NCBI GenBank assembly: GCA_017545095.1
Contig: JAFYCU010000081.1
Span: 1 to 7,142 of the forward strand
DNA from: Muribaculaceae bacterium
Lineage (GTDB): Bacteria; Bacteroidota; Bacteroidia; Bacteroidales; Muribaculaceae
Length of the DNA stretch: 7,142 nt
Reading direction: 5' to 3'
In this document: in pieces, positions 1 through 6,447 of the stretch
Layout: the number at the start of each line of letters is the position of its first letter
How positions within the stretch are numbered: the first letter of the stretch is position 1
Program-made: the position numbers and the translations under genes
Notes under the pieces: generated by a model
Told to the model about the DNA's origin: nothing
Databases searched by the model: none
Seen by the model: only the letters and a program-made list of their open reading frames with translations

Positions 1-420
1 ATGAATTTCCGTCTGCCCACCGAGGCCGAGTGGGAGTTCGCAGCGCGCGGCGGCGTCAAGAGCAAGGGCTGCAAGTATGCCGGGGGAAGCAATATCGGCG
101 CCGTGGCATGGTACCGCGACAATGCATACTTCGACGACACGGCACACCCCGACCATGGCACCCACGCTGTTGCGACGAAGGCTGCGAACGAGTTGGGATT
201 GTACGACATGTGCGGAAACTTGTCGGAGTGGTGCCACGACTGGTACGGCGCCTACAGCAGCGAAGCGCAGGTCAATCCCGCAGGCCCCGGCACGGGTTCG
301 GTACATGTGCATCGTGGAGGCAGTTGGGACAGCGTCGGACAGTATTGCCGAGTTTCGACCCGTGAAAGTTATGCGCCGTATTTCCCTTGTGCCAGTGTGG
401 GATTCCGCATCGCCCTATAG
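1..420 (+). CDS. SUMF1/FGE-fold protein, C-terminal part (5' truncated by window edge)
   Basis: This is the last 139 residues of a formylglycine-generating-enzyme-fold (SUMF1, PF03781) protein. Visible family motifs are RLPTEAEWEFAARGG (residues 4-18), ANELGLYDMCGNLSEW (62-77), RGGSW (105-109) and a terminal GFRIAL. The ATG at position 1 is almost certainly internal: the same RLPTEAEWE motif lies near residue 182 of the complete 310-aa relative at 4734-5666, so roughly 180 residues are probably missing upstream. True FGE enzymes oxidise a sulfatase cysteine using a Cys pair in RGGS-x2-C-x4-C. Here the first position is Ser111 and only the second, Cys116, remains, so canonical FGE catalysis is unlikely. 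A structural or binding role, as in other non-catalytic SUMF1 proteins, is an inference. No sulfatase gene is visible. The gene ends with TAG and converges on the glycosyltransferase gene. Confidence 0.88.
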   Translation: MNFRLPTEAEWEFAARGGVKSKGCKYAGGSNIGAVAWYRDNAYFDDTAHPDHGTHAVATKAANELGLYDMCGNLSEWCHDWYGAYSSEAQVNPAGPGTGSVHVHRGGSWDSVGQYCRVSTRESYAPYFPCASVGFRIAL

Positions 421-441
421 GCTCATCCCATAAGGCATGAT

Positions 442-502
442 TTGCCCGGAGGGCAATATCTGGATAACCCCGGAACACCGTTGCGCGGTGGCCCGGGGTT
501 AT
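442..502. repeat. Double-hairpin intergenic element (REP-like)
   Basis: Two adjacent inverted repeats lie between two convergent stop codons. The first is TTGCCC (442-447), loop GGA, GGGCAA (451-456). The second pairs ATAACCCCGG (464-473) with CCGGGGTTAT (493-502). Inside it, CACCG (476-480) pairs with CGGTG (486-490) around a five-base loop, and a 2x2 mismatch separates the two stems. No T-run follows on either strand, so a simple intrinsic terminator is not well supported, although a bidirectional stop remains possible. The form, small hairpin plus large interrupted hairpin, suggests a dispersed REP-type element; that is inference because only one copy is in view. Confidence 0.65.
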
Positions 503-552
503 GCGGTCAACTGGCAGAAATGCCTCTCGTGCCTGAGGCCAGGTGGACACTG

Positions 553-1350
553 TCAAAGGCCGAACTGTGTGGTCGTGGCCTTGCTTTGGCGCGTCTGCCG
601 GCGGATGCTGTCGTTGTGCGCCAAGGCATCGGCATCGACATATGGCCTGCTGTGGTCGAGGTGCAGCACAATGGCCGAATAGCGCACCTGGATGCCGCGC
701 AGGCCGGCGTTGATGAGCCGCTCTCCAAGCTCGCGGTCCTCGCCGCCATAGCGCAGCCGCTCGTCGAAGCCGCGTGCGGCGAGCAGGTCGCTGCGCCACC
801 CCGAGGCGTTGCCGCCATTCCAGGTGGCCTTGGTGGGCGTGACGGCGTTCATCGTTTGGGCAAACCACCTGCTTTGGAGCAGCTTGCAGTTCTTAAAGCT
901 CAGCGTCAAGCCGTCCTCGCGCAGCCAGCGTAGGTTGAATGCGCGCTGTGTGACTATGTCGTCGTGCGTGATGCGCTGGCTCACCGCCATAGGCAACCGC
1001 ACACAGCCCCCACTCAAGAAATGCCCCTTTCGTGCGCACCGCTCGTGTGTCGACAGAAAATCGTTGCGCGGCACACAGTCTTGGTCGGTGAAAACCAGGT
1101 ATTCGCTCTCAGTCACGCGCAGGGCCTCGTTGAGAATCTTGGTCTTGCGGAACCCCAAGTCGTCGTGCCACACATATTTAATCGGCAACTGGTGGGCATA
1201 TTGCATCACCATCTGCCGCGTGTCGGGCGCAGAGCCATCGTCGGCAATCACAATCTCGTCGGCCATGCGCTGCTGGCACAAGTAGCCCCACAAGGTCTTC
1301 TCGAGCCACGTCGGGTTGTTGTAGGTGGAAATGATGACTCCAATTCTCAT
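553..1350 (-). CDS. Family 2 (GT-A) glycosyltransferase with galactosyltransferase-like C-terminal motif
   Basis: The 265-residue protein begins RIGVIISTYNNP, the usual first strand of a GT2 fold. It has the nucleotide-binding DDGS at 37-40 and a DxD-type metal site, TDQDC, at 88-92. The acceptor-side block is WNGGNAS (177-183), GFDER (194-198) and GGEDRELGER (202-211). That second half matches the Glyco_transf_7C (galactosyltransferase C-terminal) pattern, in which ED serves as catalytic base region. The protein has no signal peptide or evident membrane helix, so it is probably cytosolic or peripheral. It would transfer a sugar from a nucleotide-sugar to a glycan such as LPS, capsule or O-glycan; neither donor nor acceptor can be read from sequence. 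The ATG at 1350 fits because the conserved fold begins at residue 2. It stands alone, not in a visible polysaccharide cluster, and converges on the SUMF1 gene at 1-420. Confidence 0.9.
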   Translation of the reverse strand: MRIGVIISTYNNPTWLEKTLWGYLCQQRMADEIVIADDGSAPDTRQMVMQYAHQLPIKYVWHDDLGFRKTKILNEALRVTESEYLVFTDQDCVPRNDFLSTHERCARKGHFLSGGCVRLPMAVSQRITHDDIVTQRAFNLRWLREDGLTLSFKNCKLLQSRWFAQTMNAVTPTKATWNGGNASGWRSDLLAARGFDERLRYGGEDRELGERLINAGLRGIQVRYSAIVLHLDHSRPYVDADALAHNDSIRRQTRQSKATTTQFGL

Positions 1351-1392
1351 TGCTTGCTTCGGTGTTGCAGGTTATACTCATTGTTGCGACTG

Positions 1393-1400
1393 CAAATGTA
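1393..1400 (-). promoter_or_regulatory. Bacteroidetes -7 box for the glycosyltransferase gene
   Basis: Read on the minus strand, this is TACATTTG, an exact fit to TAnnTTTG. It lies about 43 bases upstream of the ATG at 1350, giving a leader of about 35 bases. I find no good TTG -33 element at the usual 19-21 bp spacing, so the call rests on the -7 box and its position. Confidence 0.55.
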
Positions 1401-1667
1401 GATAAAATTCGGGAATTATAAGCCAGTCGAGATAAAGAAATTGCATTTTCTTTAGAGGAAAGATAGCAACAAAATCTCAATTACAAGAAAACGACGCGCA
1501 ACTTCTTCCGATATTCCATCAAGGGGTAAAAACAGCGTTGGTTTTTCTCAAGTAAAAAAGGGACACGTCTGTTATAGCCATCCTCCATGTCCTGCTGTTC
1601 ATCTCAACTTTCAAGTGTCTATGGGTGAAGGGCGATGCTTAATGTGCCACCTACGCGCCTTCAGAAA

Positions 1668-1698
1668 GTAGAGCCGCACCCGGTGCGGCTGATGGCCG
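1668..1698. repeat. GTAGAG-headed palindromic repeat, copy 1
   Basis: The sequence reads GTAGAGCC, then a palindrome, then GGCTGATGGCCG. The arms are AGCCGCACC (1672-1680) and GGTGCGGCT (1682-1690) around a single C. It shares head and tail with the copy at 4553-4582, and head with the copy at 7034-7060. Stem bases differ between copies while pairing is kept. It lies in mid-intergenic DNA, far from either flanking stop codon, and has no T-run, so it is probably a dispersed REP-like element and not a terminator. Confidence 0.75.
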
Positions 1699-1854
1699 AA
1701 GCATTTAGGTCTGCACGTATGCCATCTCACAAGATTCATCAGAGAGATAACGTTTTGCCGAAAACTCCATATCTATCACTCCGAATATCGGATGACCCCT
1801 AAAAATTTGGTGCGCTTTTTTGCCTAAATGAGTCGAGAAGTCGAAATTATTCAG

Positions 1855-1862
1855 TATCTTTG
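1855..1862 (+). promoter_or_regulatory. Bacteroidetes -7 box for the large secreted protein
   Basis: TATCTTTG is an exact TAnnTTTG match, 37 bases before the ATG at 1900, predicting a leader of roughly 30 bases. The upstream DNA is A/T-rich. No TTG sits at the ideal 19-21 bp distance, so the -33 element is weak or absent. Confidence 0.65.
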
Positions 1863-1899
1863 CAGGTTATTCCATCGCTTATTCTAATTCATCACAACA

Positions 1900-4422
1900 A
1901 TGAAACGCTGTATCCTTATCACACTCACGCTGTTGCTCGCTGCCGGCATGGCCGTGCAGGCACAGAAGCGCGACAAAAACCTCACCATCACCGTGACCCT
2001 GCCGGGCGGTGCCCCGGCCACGGCCGCTACCGTGGCTCTCATGCACACCGACTATGCCCTGTCCTACGGCACCATCACGCTCAACGCGCAAGGCAGTGCC
2101 ACCGTCAAGGTGTATGCCGGCAACCACCGCGTTGACGTGAGCCAGCCGGGCTATGAGGATGCCTCGGCCACCGTCGATGTGCAGGCCGACACCACCGTTG
2201 CCCTGCAACTCACCGAGGAAAACACGCTGCCGTTCTCGCTCATGACCACCGTGCTGCACAACGCCCACACGGGACTGAACGACGTCACGCTCACGTGGAA
2301 CCAAGAGCCGCCAGTGTTCTTCGATGACTTCGAGGCCTACGAGCCGTTCAGCATCACCTTTGGCGATTGGACTGGCATCGATGGCGACGGACTCACCACC
2401 GCACCGCTCGTGGGCGACTACATCAATCGTGGCGTGATGCAATATGCACAAATCATCAACCCACTCACCGTGTCGCCGCCCTGGTGGTACGACTATCCCA
2501 TCCTGCGACCCTACAGCGGACAACAGTATGTGGGCTTTATCCGCACCTACAGCGGAGCCGCTAACGACGACTGGCTCATCTCGCCCACCGTCACGCCAGG
2601 CAACAAGAATGTGTTCGCCTTTATGGGCAAGGCCGCCGACCAATACAAGGAGAAATTCCAAGTCTATATCACCACAAAGGTCGATAACCCCACGCGCAAC
2701 GACTTTGTGATGCTGGGCAACACCAACTACGAGACCGCCGACTATCGCGGCTGGCGCGAATACAGCTACGACTTGAGCCAGTATGCCGGTGTGCCGGTGA
2801 AATTCGCCATCCGCTACATCAGCGAGACCAACAGTGGCGGCGCGTTCATGCTCATGGTCGACGACGTGTATGTGGGTCAGGACATCCCCACAGCCAACCA
2901 GGCGCGCAAGCACTTGCTGCGTGCCCGCCGCGCCAGTGCCCCACAGCGCTCGCCCATGAACCCCAACGAGAGCTTCAACGTGTTTATGGATGGCGCACAG
3001 GTGGGCACTACCGAGGACTATGAGTACACCTTCCGCGACCTTGAGGCGGGCACCTATGAGCTGGGCGTGCAGGCCGTGTATGCCGCCTCGCAAACCCCCG
3101 TGGTCACCACCACAGTGACCATCAGCGACGCCACCGCCCACGTGACCGCTAACGTCACCACCAACAATGGCCAGCCGGCCGACGGTTTCACCGTGGAGCT
3201 CACCGATGTGGCCACCACGCAGACCTATGTGGCCCAGGTGGCCAACGGGCAGGCCAGCTTTGCTTCGGTGCCATTCGGCACCTATCTGGTGGGCGTCACC
3301 GCCGAGCACTATCAGGTGTATGATAGCCAGGTGGACATCACCGGCGACTGCAACATCGACATCCTGCTCGAGGAGACGATAGTGACACCCTACAACATCA
3401 CCGCCGACGTTGACAGCCTGGGCAACGCCACGCTGCGCTGGAACCAGAACCTGTCCTACACCGACAGCTTTGAGGATTATCCCGACTTTGCCACAAGCAG
3501 CTTTGGCGACTGGCGCACCTACGACCTCGACGGGCACTACGTTTATCCCATCGCCCTGGGTTCGATGACCAACATCATCTCGTTCCCCGGCTCGGGCACG
3601 GCCAGCAACCCCACGGCCATCGCCCCGATGGTGTTCAACCCGTGGAACACCGTGCCGCCCATGCTGCCCACCGACCCGGCCGTGCAGGCTCCCACCGGCG
3701 ACAAGACCATCATCTTCTTCTCGCCACAGCAGAACGGTGCCAACAAGTGGCTGATCTCGCCTGAACTCACCATCCGCGAAGGCTTTGTGTGCCGCTTCAC
3801 CGCCAAGGCTTATGCCGACTATGTGGAGTCGATGGAAGTGTGCGTGTTCCCCGATGGCGGCAACCCGGTGAGCGACACCTATGTGCCCGTGAGTGCCATC
3901 GACCAGCTCTCGGCCGGCGTGTGGACCATCTATGAGAGCGACCTGGCGCAATATGCCGGGCAAACGGTGCGCATCGGTGTGCACTACACCTCGTTCGACG
4001 CCTTCTTCGCCCAGCTCGACGACTTCTATGTGGGCAACGGCGAGGACGAAGGCTCGACCATCGACGTAGGGTTCATCGACCACTACGAAGTTTATCTCGA
4101 CGGCCAGCTGCGCGGCACAGCCACCGAGCCGGTGTTCACCTTCACCCACCTGACAGCAGGACATCATGTGGCCGGTGTAAAAGCCGTGTATGCCAGCGGA
4201 GCATCGGTGATGGTGGAGTATGGCTTCGATGTGGTGGCCACGACATTGCCGGGCGACGTGAACGGCGACGGCACCATCGACATCGACGACCTGAACGCCA
4301 TCATCAACGTTATCCTCGACCTCCCCGCCGGGCAACCGTTCAAGGCGGCAAGCGACGTGGACGGCAACGGATACACCGACATCGACGACGTGAACGCACT
4401 CATCAACCTGATGCTGAAATAA
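1900..4422 (+). CDS. Secreted modular protein: two choice-of-anchor J (cleaved adhesin) units and C-terminal dockerin-like repeats
   Basis: The 840-residue protein has a signal peptide (MKRCILITL..., cleavage likely after VQA at residue 21). Two similar units of roughly 385 residues follow. Each has a beta-rich carboxypeptidase-regulatory-like segment (about 27-105 and 414-495), then a choice-of-anchor J/cleaved adhesin domain. Landmarks of the J domains are DDFEAY 142 and DSFEDY 522, FGDW ending at 157 and 538, WLISP 225-229 and 617-621, and VDDVYVG 320-326 and LDDFYVG 706-712. Each unit closes with a fibronectin III-like strand set (about 358-408 and 726-776). The C-terminus carries two dockerin/EF-hand-type loops, DVNGDGTIDIDD (786-797) and DVDGNGYTDIDD (819-830). 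J domains are known from Porphyromonas haemagglutinins and gingipains, so binding host or glycan ligands at the surface is plausible but inferred. No protease or glycosidase domain is seen, and no T9SS C-terminal domain is recognisable. The ATG is supported by the signal peptide and the -7 box. Confidence 0.9.
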   Translation: MKRCILITLTLLLAAGMAVQAQKRDKNLTITVTLPGGAPATAATVALMHTDYALSYGTITLNAQGSATVKVYAGNHRVDVSQPGYEDASATVDVQADTTVALQLTEENTLPFSLMTTVLHNAHTGLNDVTLTWNQEPPVFFDDFEAYEPFSITFGDWTGIDGDGLTTAPLVGDYINRGVMQYAQIINPLTVSPPWWYDYPILRPYSGQQYVGFIRTYSGAANDDWLISPTVTPGNKNVFAFMGKAADQYKEKFQVYITTKVDNPTRNDFVMLGNTNYETADYRGWREYSYDLSQYAGVPVKFAIRYISETNSGGAFMLMVDDVYVGQDIPTANQARKHLLRARRASAPQRSPMNPNESFNVFMDGAQVGTTEDYEYTFRDLEAGTYELGVQAVYAASQTPVVTTTVTISDATAHVTANVTTNNGQPADGFTVELTDVATTQTYVAQVANGQASFASVPFGTYLVGVTAEHYQVYDSQVDITGDCNIDILLEETIVTPYNITADVDSLGNATLRWNQNLSYTDSFEDYPDFATSSFGDWRTYDLDGHYVYPIALGSMTNIISFPGSGTASNPTAIAPMVFNPWNTVPPMLPTDPAVQAPTGDKTIIFFSPQQNGANKWLISPELTIREGFVCRFTAKAYADYVESMEVCVFPDGGNPVSDTYVPVSAIDQLSAGVWTIYESDLAQYAGQTVRIGVHYTSFDAFFAQLDDFYVGNGEDEGSTIDVGFIDHYEVYLDGQLRGTATEPVFTFTHLTAGHHVAGVKAVYASGASVMVEYGFDVVATTLPGDVNGDGTIDIDDLNAIINVILDLPAGQPFKAASDVDGNGYTDIDDVNALINLMLK

Positions 4423-4453
4423 AAGTGCTCAATCATCAATACACATAAGATGT

Positions 4454-4482
4454 CCCCTCGGCTGCGTTTCGCAGCCGAGGGG
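4454..4482 (+). terminator. Strong hairpin downstream of the secreted protein gene (probable terminator)
   Basis: A perfect 13-bp stem pairs 4454-4466 (CCCCTCGGCTGCG) with 4470-4482 around a TTT loop, 31 bases after the TAA of the 840-aa protein gene. The position and stability suggest a transcription end. The following sequence (GCTTGCAATTTGAG) is only weakly T-rich, so it may be a non-canonical terminator or a 3'-end-protecting hairpin. Confidence 0.6.
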
Positions 4483-4552
4483 GCTTGCAATTTGAGTTCA
4501 TGGCCATGACCGCCTAAATCCAACTAAAGGGGGAATTGGGACAAGCGAACAA

Positions 4553-4582
4553 GTAGAGCCTCCCCTGGGAGGCTGATGGCCG
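4553..4582. repeat. GTAGAG-headed palindromic repeat, copy 2
   Basis: GTAGAGCC is followed by arms AGCCTCCC (4557-4564) and GGGAGGCT (4567-4574) around CT, then GATGGCCG. The preceding AA and the GGCTGATGGCCG tail match copy 1 at 1668-1698. The stem middle differs (TCCC/GGGA versus GCACC/GGTGC) but still pairs. It lies between convergent genes. Confidence 0.75.
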
Positions 4583-4621
4583 GGACAAGAAAAGCCCCAA
4601 GTCCAAGAGCACAATCAGTCC

Positions 4622-4653
4622 GCAGGTCGCAAGACCGTCTTGCGAATCCCTGC
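4622..4653. repeat. Imperfect palindrome in the convergent intergenic region
   Basis: The inner arms are TCGCAAGAC (4627-4635) and GTCTTGCGA (4637-4645). Outer arms GCAGG (4622-4626) and CCTGC (4649-4653) extend the pairing past a three-base bulge. It lies 81 bases beyond the stop of the minus-strand SUMF1 gene and could end or protect that transcript, but no T-run follows on the minus strand. It is not the same sequence family as the GTAGAG repeats. Confidence 0.6.
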
Positions 4654-4719
4654 CGCATTGTGCCACCTGTCTCATAGCTCATAGGTAGGCCGCATTGCAC
4701 CACTTGTAGCTCGTAGCTG
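4652..4719. repeat. Imperfect direct duplication with internal heptamer repeats
   Basis: Two copies start 37 bp apart, at 4652 and 4689. Both read GCCGCATTG, then two variable bases, CCAC, one variable base, TGT. Each copy ends in a doubled heptamer: CTCATAG twice (4671-4684) and GTAGCTC/GTAGCTG (4706-4719). This appears to be a decayed tandem duplication immediately after the minus-strand SUMF1 gene. No function is evident. Confidence 0.6.
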
Positions 4720-4733
4720 AAAAAGTTTACTCA

Positions 4734-5666
4734 TCACATGGCCAGTCGCAGGCCCAGAATCAGGTTGGCGCTGGCGGGCTGGCTCACGGCGCGGTAGGTG
4801 ACGCGGCAATACTTGGGTGTGCCGCCCACGCTGCCGCCACGCGTCACGCGGTAGGGGATCGAGCCTTCGGTGCACAGCGGGTCAATCTGGTCGTCGCCAC
4901 TGTAGCTGGCAAACCAGTCCTCGACCCATTCATACACATTGCCACTCATGTCGTAGAGCCCCAGCTCGTTGGGGGCTTTGGTACCCACCGTTTGCGGCAC
5001 CGACTCGGAGTTGGAGACATACCAGCACACATCGTCGATGTTGTCGCTGCCGGCATACTTGTAGCCCTGGCTGAGTTGTCCGCCACGGGCGGCATACTCC
5101 CACTCGGCCTCGGTTGGCAGGCGAAACTGCTTGCCGGTGAGCTGGTTGAGCTTGGCGATAAACGCCAGGCAGTCATCGTAGCTCACCTGCTCCACGGGGC
5201 GTTGCAGGTTCAGGTCATAGCCGCTGGTGGGTGTGAAGTGGCTGGGGTTGCTGCCCATCACAGCCGCCCACAGTGCCTGCGTCACCTCGGTCTGGCCGAT
5301 GCTAAAATCCTTGCTGAGCGTCACCTGGTGGGTGGGCAGCTCCGAGCTCGTTACATCATCGCCCTGCTCGTCGGTGCCGCCCATGGTGAACGTGCCACGC
5401 TTCACTCCCACCATCGTGAATGAAACACCATTGACGGTGTAGGTCATCGTGCGCCCCGCATCGCCGGGGTCGTGGCTGTCGCCCAAAATCACGTTGATCA
5501 CCTCGCTCACATCCTCCACATCCACCACGCCGTCACCATTCACGTCGCCATAGATGTTGCTGTCATTAACCTTGAGCGGTGTGGTAAACGACATGGTTGC
5601 CACGCTCACAACAACCATCACCAGTGCCGCCAGTTGCTGGCGGAAACGATTTCTAAAAATTTTCAT
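4734..5666 (-). CDS. Secreted SUMF1/FGE-fold protein with N-terminal dockerin-like calcium loop
   Basis: The 310-residue protein starts with a basic segment and a hydrophobic stretch (about 12-27), a likely signal peptide or anchor. A single calcium-loop repeat follows, GDVNGDGVVDVEDV (40-53) with a helix SEVINVILG, which is half a type I dockerin. The SUMF1 domain fills about 80-310: TEVTQALWAAVMG (126-138), PVEQVSYDDC (157-166), RLPTEAEWEYAARGG (182-196), NELGLYDMSGNVYEW (233-247), TRGGS (275-279) and C-terminal GLRLAM. In the catalytic block RGGS-x2-C-x4-C, the first Cys is Gly282 and only Cys287 remains, so formylglycine-generating activity is unlikely; a structural or binding role is inferred. 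The ATG at 5666 is chosen because it gives the signal peptide and is preceded by a -7 box and A/T-rich leader. It resembles the truncated gene at 1-420, but that gene's N-terminus is out of view. Confidence 0.9.
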   Translation of the reverse strand: MKIFRNRFRQQLAALVMVVVSVATMSFTTPLKVNDSNIYGDVNGDGVVDVEDVSEVINVILGDSHDPGDAGRTMTYTVNGVSFTMVGVKRGTFTMGGTDEQGDDVTSSELPTHQVTLSKDFSIGQTEVTQALWAAVMGSNPSHFTPTSGYDLNLQRPVEQVSYDDCLAFIAKLNQLTGKQFRLPTEAEWEYAARGGQLSQGYKYAGSDNIDDVCWYVSNSESVPQTVGTKAPNELGLYDMSGNVYEWVEDWFASYSGDDQIDPLCTEGSIPYRVTRGGSVGGTPKYCRVTYRAVSQPASANLILGLRLAM

Positions 5667-5751
5667 TTTGGTTTTGTTTAATAGAGAATTACTAATTGTG
5701 GTTCATTGTAAAAACGCACACACACTTTCAATGTTACGCATTTTACGGCCA

Positions 5752-5783
5752 CAAAGTTACGGAATATAATCCGAGCCCGCAAG
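5752..5783 (-). promoter_or_regulatory. Promoter of the dockerin-SUMF1 gene
   Basis: On the minus strand the -7 box is TAACTTTG (5759 to 5752), an exact TAnnTTTG match. CTTG at 5783-5780 sits 20 bp upstream in the place of the TTTG -33 element. The leader would be about 80 bases and A/T-rich. Confidence 0.65.
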
Positions 5784-5883
5784 AAGGTTGCATAAAATTC
5801 GATCTAAGGCATTTGCGCTGGCTCAAAATCATTGGAGCAAGCGGCCACAATAAATTCGGTTGCCAAAAAATGCACATGATGCA

Positions 5884-5913
5884 TTGTGGATTATGAATTG
5901 TTTTGTACCTTTG
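5884..5913 (+). promoter_or_regulatory. Promoter of the PepSY-like lipoprotein gene
   Basis: TTG (5884-5886), 19 bp, then TACCTTTG (5906-5913) fits the Bacteroidetes consensus at both elements and spacing. It predicts a leader of about 80 bases before the ATG at 6002. Confidence 0.75.
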
Positions 5914-5930
5914 CACGTTCAAGCTAAGGT

Positions 5931-5958
5931 GGCTGTCGCGTGTGTGGACAACACAGCC
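5931..5958 (+). other. Possible leader hairpin upstream of the lipoprotein gene
   Basis: GGCTGT (5931-5936) can pair with ACAGCC (5953-5958), and TGTGT (5941-5945) can alternatively pair with ACACA (5951-5955). The segment lies just downstream of the predicted transcription start. The two pairings overlap and so would compete. This could be chance; no known riboswitch class is recognised. Confidence 0.3.
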
Positions 5959-6001
5959 GACTTGGACAAATGAATATTCTAAATTTTTTTATTTTTCAAA
6001 T

Positions 6002-6439
6002 ATGAAACTGACCAAACCTTTCATCCTGTTGGCTTCCTCGGTGTTGCTGCTGCTCAGTGCTTGCACCGACCGTCCCGTGGCAGCTGCCGACCTGCCGGCA
6101 CCCATCACCGCTTTTATCAATCAGCATTTCCTCGGACAGACCATTATCTATGCCGACAAAGACCTGGAGCTGACGGGCTTCAGTTACGATGTGATGCTGG
6201 CCAACGGCACCCAGCTTGACTTCGGCACCGACCATGAGTGGGATAAAATCGACTGCAAAATGACCGCAGTACCTGCCTCGGTTGTTCCGCCAACGATTGC
6301 CACCTATGTGCAGACCACCTTCCCGGGCAACATGATTGTGAAAATCGACAAGGAACGCTATGGCTACGACGTGGAGCTGGCCAACGACATGGAGCTGAAA
6401 TTCAACCACCAGGGAGCCGTCATCGGCATGGATGACTGA
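6002..6439 (+). CDS. PepSY-like (BLIP-fold, DUF2874-type) lipoprotein
   Basis: The 145-residue protein has a lipoprotein signal: MKLTKPF, a hydrophobic stretch (8-18), and lipobox LSAC with Cys21 as the lipidated residue. The mature part has two related halves. The first runs LPAPITAFINQHF (31-43), YADKDLELTGFSYDVMLANG (50-69), LDFG (72-75). The second runs VPPTIATYVQTTFPG (95-109), VKIDKERYGYDVELANDMEL (113-132), KFN (133-135). The pattern helix, then strand with Y-[DE]-V-x-L-x-N-G/D, is typical of the PepSY-like family (PF11396) common in Bacteroidales; its role is poorly defined. The frame stays open to 5903, but that upstream start would lie inside the -7 box and give no signal peptide, so the ATG at 6002, preceded by A/T-rich sequence, is preferred. 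There is no strong acidic surface-export tag after the Cys (TDRPV), so an inner-leaflet location is possible. Confidence 0.85.
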   Translation: MKLTKPFILLASSVLLLLSACTDRPVAAADLPAPITAFINQHFLGQTIIYADKDLELTGFSYDVMLANGTQLDFGTDHEWDKIDCKMTAVPASVVPPTIATYVQTTFPGNMIVKIDKERYGYDVELANDMELKFNHQGAVIGMDD

Positions 6440-6447
6440 CACCGCTT

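Larger units (their letters stand above)
1351..1899. other. Intergenic region between divergent genes
   Basis: This 549-bp gap separates the starts of the glycosyltransferase (-) and the large secreted protein (+). It is clearly more A/T-rich than the flanking genes. It holds a -7 box at each end (1393-1400 on -, 1855-1862 on +), a GTAGAG palindrome (1668-1698), and a weak A/T hairpin pairing AAAGAAA (1434-1440) with TTTCTTT (1447-1453). I see no convincing gene, tRNA or riboswitch in the rest. Confidence 0.6.

Noticed and set aside
1..420. A complete small gene starting at the ATG at position 1
   Set aside because: The protein begins in the middle of the SUMF1 domain when compared with the complete relative in the same window, so the ATG is an internal Met.
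272..868. A 198-codon open frame on the minus strand overlapping both the SUMF1 tail and the glycosyltransferase
   Set aside because: It is Arg/His/Ala-rich, lacks motifs, and overlaps two well-supported genes in other frames.
1879..4335. An 818-codon open frame on the minus strand, almost entirely antisense to the large secreted protein gene
   Set aside because: Its translation is rich in His, Gly and Val with no recognisable domain, and the plus strand has a signal peptide, repeated domains and a promoter. The frame is open because of the GC-rich codon use of the real gene.
5903..6001. Upstream extension of the lipoprotein frame to a start at 5903
   Set aside because: The extension overlaps the TACCTTTG box, adds residues before the signal peptide, and would destroy the lipoprotein signal.
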